Positions 60,814-64,000 of a stretch of 64,000 nucleotides of DNA are shown in pieces. The stretch is from an uncultured Bacillota bacterium (GTDB lineage: Bacteria; Bacillota_I; Bacilli_A; RFN20; CAG-826), in the NCBI GenBank assembly GCA_949299565.1, contig OX437086.1, positions 166,919 to 230,918 on the forward strand, in the 5' to 3' direction. The translations under genes and the position numbers were made by a program. The notes beneath the pieces were generated by a model. It saw only the letters and a list, made by a program, of their open reading frames with translations. It had not been told where the DNA came from and did not search any database. Position 1 is the stretch's first letter; every line of letters begins with the position of its first letter.

Positions 60814-62223
60814 CTATTCAAGTTTGCCGCCGCGCCCGCCAACAGTAATTTCTTTCACGCGGATGGTTGGCTGTCCAACGTTGACTGGGACTGATCCCGA
60901 AAGAGAACCGCACATTCCAGTTCCTTGGGCGTCTAAATCGTTCCCAATGCGGTCAATGTTCATTAAAACTTCGCTGCCGCTGCCTATTAGAGTGCATCCT
61001 TTAACTGGGTCAGCTATTTTCCCGTCACGGATGATGTAGGCCTCGCTGGCCGAGAAGTTGAATTCACCAGTAGCTGGATTGACAGAACCGCCACCGAAAT
61101 CTGAAACATAGATGCCAAGCTTTGTGTCTTTGATTATGTCTTCAGGGTTGTCTTTTCCCGGTGCGATGTATGTGTTGCTCATTCTCGACGTCGGTTCATA
61201 TTTATAACTTTCACGGCGAGAGCAGCCGTTTGGTTCCATATTTAAACGCCTGCCATTAAATTTATCGACCAAAAATCCGACGCAAACGCCGTCTTTAATC
61301 AATTGATTCTTTTGTGTTTTATGACCTTCGGAATCGATGTTATTAGAACCCCAGTGGAAGGGCAGGGTTCCATCATCATAGGCGCTGACGATCGGGGAAG
61401 CGATTTGCTTTCCGATAGAATCAGAAAAAACCGATATATGTTTAGCGGTGCTTGTAGCTTCTAAAGAATGACCGCAGGCTTCGTGAAAAATTACGCCGCC
61501 CCAACCGTTTCCGATAACGACAGGATAACGCCCGGAAGGACATTCTTTCGCATCAAGGAATTTCATTGCTTTTAAGGCGGTGTTTTTTGCCAGTTCACGC
61601 CATGGTATTTCGTCGCGAAATACATGCCAACCGGCAGAGCGGCCAGGATTGGCTGAAGAGACTTGAAGCGATTTGCCGTCACTTGCAAAAGCGACAAAAG
61701 AGAAACGTCCGCGTTCCTCCTCGTTTCGTTTGATTGTTCCAGTAGCGTTTTCGGCGCTATAAATCATGACGTTTCTTAAAGTGCTAGAGAAACTTGAAAT
61801 CGCCCTTACGATAGAGGGCGAAACTCCTCTCGTTATATTGTTTGCTTCCTTAAGAAGAGAAATTTTTTCCTCGGCCGGAACATCTAAAAGATGATCGTCA
61901 ATCGGATATATAGATTTTACTTTTTGCCCTATTAATTTTTCGACAGAAATTAATCTTTCACCGATGAATGAAGCGGCTAAACCGTGCGCTAAAGCTAGAA
62001 GAGAAGCGCGTGAAACATCTGACGTATAACCATAAACGCTGCGGAGACCTTTTAAAATTCTTAGGCCAACACCGAACGATTCGCGTTTTATACAAGATTC
62101 AACCAATCCGTTTTCAACTCTGAACGATTGAGTGAGAGTTTTTTCATAATAGATTTCCGCATAGTCTCCTCCTGTTTCTAGAGAAGCATTCAAGACATCC
62201 AAGGCTATTTTTTTCGTGAGCAT
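60814..62223 (-). CDS. tldD: TldD-family zinc metalloprotease
   Basis: The 469-residue product carries the zinc motif HEACGH (within GWGGVIFHEACGHSLEAT, about residue 245) and the conserved C-terminal substrate channel (SDFGGGSVNPATGEFNFSASEAYII). With TldE it digests unfolded or modified peptides; in E. coli it matures microcin B17 and degrades CcdA. The start MLTKKIALD is supported by AAGGAAG upstream. No RiPP precursor is recognisable beside it. Confidence 0.95.
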   Translation of the reverse strand: MLTKKIALDVLNASLETGGDYAEIYYEKTLTQSFRVENGLVESCIKRESFGVGLRILKGLRSVYGYTSDVSRASLLALAHGLAASFIGERLISVEKLIGQKVKSIYPIDDHLLDVPAEEKISLLKEANNITRGVSPSIVRAISSFSSTLRNVMIYSAENATGTIKRNEEERGRFSFVAFASDGKSLQVSSANPGRSAGWHVFRDEIPWRELAKNTALKAMKFLDAKECPSGRYPVVIGNGWGGVIFHEACGHSLEATSTAKHISVFSDSIGKQIASPIVSAYDDGTLPFHWGSNNIDSEGHKTQKNQLIKDGVCVGFLVDKFNGRRLNMEPNGCSRRESYKYEPTSRMSNTYIAPGKDNPEDIIKDTKLGIYVSDFGGGSVNPATGEFNFSASEAYIIRDGKIADPVKGCTLIGSGSEVLMNIDRIGNDLDAQGTGMCGSLSGSVPVNVGQPTIRVKEITVGGRGGKLE

Positions 62224-62303
62224 AAAACTTCCTTTCAACGAAACACGCTAGCACAAATGACGTTTATTTTCACTTTTATTGTTGTCCTTAAGCATATTAA
62301 AAT

Positions 62304-62912
62304 ATGCAGATGAATTGGCTAGAAAACATCAAAGACATAAATTCGAAGTGGATTTTGCAAAGAAGTTCTTTGTCTAAGGAAGATTTCAAATATATTCTAG
62401 CGAGAAAAGGATTTAATGGAGTTTTGCGTGGTTTTTTAACAAAAGAGTATTATAAACGAAAAAAACTCGTGGAAACCGGGGAAATTATTTACGGATATTG
62501 CTTCAAAATGTGGTCAAATAGCAAAAAAACGAATGAAGCCGATTTCCCTGTTTGGGTTATTCATTCGCCAATGAGCGTTATCAACGAAAAACCTGAAATT
62601 CTTCGCGATACCGCATTCAAATGTTTGGATTTTGCTTCTAAGAACAAAGATTCACATGATAAATTTGCTGACCTTATAAATAAGCCTTTATCCGACACCT
62701 TGATGTTTCCTGTCCCCATGGAATGCTCAAACAATCATTTATGCTACTTATCGATTATTGAAAGGAGGGCTTTAAACATGGCCCGTTTCTCCTTAGGCCT
62801 CAATCTTTTTATTTCTTCGCCAAGCGTTACGCACGAGATTTTGTTTTTGCCTGACCGCTATTGGAGCGAAGAATTTCGTAATGGCTATGAGCCAGCCGGT
62901 TACCCATTATAA
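62304..62912 (+). CDS. Hypothetical protein
   Basis: The 202-residue soluble protein is unrecognised. It has helical N-terminal half (WILQRSSLSKEDFKYILAR), a central region FPVWVIHSPMSVI and a C-terminal part with RRALNMARFSLGLNLF. The ATG at 62304 has another two codons in; no clear ribosome-binding site precedes. It is divergent from tldD and followed 11 bases later by the MBL-fold gene, which suggests an operon. Confidence 0.65.
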   Translation: MQMNWLENIKDINSKWILQRSSLSKEDFKYILARKGFNGVLRGFLTKEYYKRKKLVETGEIIYGYCFKMWSNSKKTNEADFPVWVIHSPMSVINEKPEILRDTAFKCLDFASKNKDSHDKFADLINKPLSDTLMFPVPMECSNNHLCYLSIIERRALNMARFSLGLNLFISSPSVTHEILFLPDRYWSEEFRNGYEPAGYPL

Positions 62913-62922
62913 TAAATTAGTT

Positions 62923-63531
62923 ATGGCACAGCTTTTCTATCAAGGACATTCATCGTTCAGAATCACATCAAATGATGGTTATGTATGCTTTATTGATCCA
63001 TATGCGGGAGTCGGATATCAAACACCGGCCGATTTGGTGCTCATTACACACGAACATTACGATCACAACGATATCTCGCTTATTGTAAAAAAGCCGACCA
63101 CGATTGTTATTAGGGCCGCTGATGCTTTGAAAAACGGCGTTTATCAAACTTTTTTTGAATACGGATTTCATGTGCAAGCAGTTGCTGCTTATAACAAACA
63201 TCACAAAAAAGAAGAATCAGTTGGCTATCTTGTCGATGTTGATGGAATTCGCCTATATCACACGGGCGACACAGGATTAATTCCCGAAATGTCTCTTTTG
63301 AAAGATCAAAAAATTGACTACGCCTTATTGCCGATTGATGGTTTTTATACGATGACGCCGGAAGAAGCGTCTGAGGCTGCTAAAGAAATTCAAGCAAAGC
63401 ACGTCATCGCGATGCATACGCATGTCGGGCGCCTTTTTGACATAACGCAAGCGATGAAATTAAATGTTGCGAACGGAATTTTAATGCGTCCTAACGATTC
63501 GATTGTTTTAGGAAGGTCTAATCATGAATAG
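62923..63531 (+). CDS. Metallo-beta-lactamase-fold hydrolase (UlaG-like/UPF0173 type)
   Basis: The 202-residue product starts MAQLFYQGHSSFRI and shows the MBL zinc motif LITHEHYDHND (HxHxDH), HTGDTGLIPEMSLL and a final HAM-H segment VIAMHTHVGR. This arrangement is like the metal-dependent hydrolases of the UPF0173/UlaG group, which act on phosphodiesters or lactones. Substrate unknown. I start at the ATG at 62923; an in-frame ATG at 62881 lies inside the preceding gene. It overlaps the next gene by eight bases. Confidence 0.88.
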   Translation: MAQLFYQGHSSFRITSNDGYVCFIDPYAGVGYQTPADLVLITHEHYDHNDISLIVKKPTTIVIRAADALKNGVYQTFFEYGFHVQAVAAYNKHHKKEESVGYLVDVDGIRLYHTGDTGLIPEMSLLKDQKIDYALLPIDGFYTMTPEEASEAAKEIQAKHVIAMHTHVGRLFDITQAMKLNVANGILMRPNDSIVLGRSNHE

Positions 63532-63994
63532 CGCTTCTTTGGTAAGAAAAATAGGCGGATATATTTTTTATTACATTTCAGCCATTCTTTTTTACTATTT
63601 TTCCATAAGCATGGCCCTTCACTTTTATTTGAATGCTTCATCAATGGTTATCAGTGAATTTTTCCCTTTGATATTACGCGCTTGTACATGCTTAATCATT
63701 ATGCTTTTGAGTGAATTTTTCCTTTTGCATTCTAAGGGACCATTGGAATTGAAGTGGTCATCCATTTTCAACATGGCATATCATGGCGTCTACTTTTTAG
63801 CTCTTGTTTTGATCGCGGTTTGGGGGTTTAGCTCAATCTCTGATGGTCAGCTTGATTTTGTTCCGCTTCTTTCGATTTTGCTGCCTCTTTTTATCTTTTC
63901 TCTTTTTCAAATCTTTTTCGGCGCCAAGAATTTTTATCTTTATAAGAAGATTGAAACTGAAGAGAAAAAAATACCCGAGAAAGAAAGCAAATAG
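63524..63994 (+). CDS. Hypothetical four-helix membrane protein
   Basis: The 156-residue protein has four hydrophobic segments (about residues 11-33, 44-66, 80-103, 110-131) and a charged C-terminal tail (KKIETEEKKIPEKESK). I see no family signature. Its ATG overlaps the MBL-fold gene, so the two are likely coupled, and the stop lies just before the window edge. Confidence 0.7.
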   Translation: MNSASLVRKIGGYIFYYISAILFYYFSISMALHFYLNASSMVISEFFPLILRACTCLIIMLLSEFFLLHSKGPLELKWSSIFNMAYHGVYFLALVLIAVWGFSSISDGQLDFVPLLSILLPLFIFSLFQIFFGAKNFYLYKKIETEEKKIPEKESK

Positions 63995-64000
63995 TTCTAC

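Noticed and set aside
1-64000. tRNA or rRNA genes, CRISPR arrays, transposases
   Set aside because: Intergenic gaps are short and I found no cloverleaf-like T-arm sequence, regular repeat-spacer pattern or transposase motif. TTCGAATC in 32490-32500 lies within coding sequence.

Overview
The window is the replication-origin neighbourhood of a low-GC member of the Bacillota, most likely an uncultured Bacilli lineage close to the Mollicutes (RF39/RFN20-like; this placement is inference). The reasons are the order rpmH-rnpA-yidC-jag-mnmE on one side of dnaA and dnaN-S4 protein-recF-gyrB-gyrA-serS on the other, the modest genome equipment, and AT-rich DNA with the standard genetic code (tryptophan is TGG and TGA is a stop). 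Two groups of DnaA boxes flank dnaA. Genes left of dnaA run mostly leftwards and genes to its right mostly rightwards, as expected for two replication forks leaving oriC near 36.5-38.3 kb.

Layout. 1-1129: DUF21/CBS membrane protein, cut by the window edge. 1.2-3.1 kb: a GC-rich foreign insert carrying an acyltransferase and two copies of a 192-bp repeat, lodged between rpsR and what looks like the native terminator of the rpsF-ssb-rpsR operon. 3.1-5.8 kb: rpsR, ssb, rpsF, lysS. 5.9-10.2 kb: MarR regulator plus a two-subunit ABC exporter with one degenerate ATP site. 10.3-19.8 kb: dusB, ftsH, tilS, rqcP, mfd, pth and a flavodoxin. 19.9-25 kb: TetR regulator, FGGY sugar kinase and pyruvate phosphate dikinase with several operator-like palindromes. 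25-26.6 kb: small accessory island with a RelB-type antitoxin, a zinc macrodomain protein and small proteins. 26.6-36.4 kb: glmU, ispE, rsmA, rnmV, tatD, mnmE, a membrane protein, jag, yidC, rnpA and rpmH. 36.4-39.5 kb: oriC, dnaA, dnaN. 39.5-48.4 kb: S4 protein, recF, gyrB, gyrA, a glycosyltransferase, serS, SRP RNA and tadA. 48.4-57.7 kb: fused MacB-like ABC transporter, P-type ATPase, psuG, TetR, iron-type alcohol dehydrogenase, and an M50-like membrane protein lacking a catalytic histidine. 57.9-64 kb: zinc-ribbon and DUF2085 proteins, an AbiEi-like antitoxin without a toxin, the TldE/TldD peptidase pair, and three genes ending at the window edge.

How the genes work together. Most of the window is housekeeping: initiation and supercoiling (dnaA, dnaN, recF, gyrAB), tRNA modification and charging (tilS, tadA, mnmE, dusB, lysS, serS), ribosome and RNA processing (rpmH, rnpA, rsmA, rnmV, rpsF, rpsR, rqcP), membrane protein insertion and quality control (yidC, SRP RNA, ftsH), and envelope and isoprenoid precursors (glmU, ispE). 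The most unusual items are the repeat-flanked acyltransferase cassette at 1.2-3.1 kb, the antitoxin-macrodomain pair at 25.2-26.3 kb, and the apparent pseudoprotease at 56.4 kb. No rRNA genes, recognisable tRNA genes, CRISPR arrays or transposase genes were seen.
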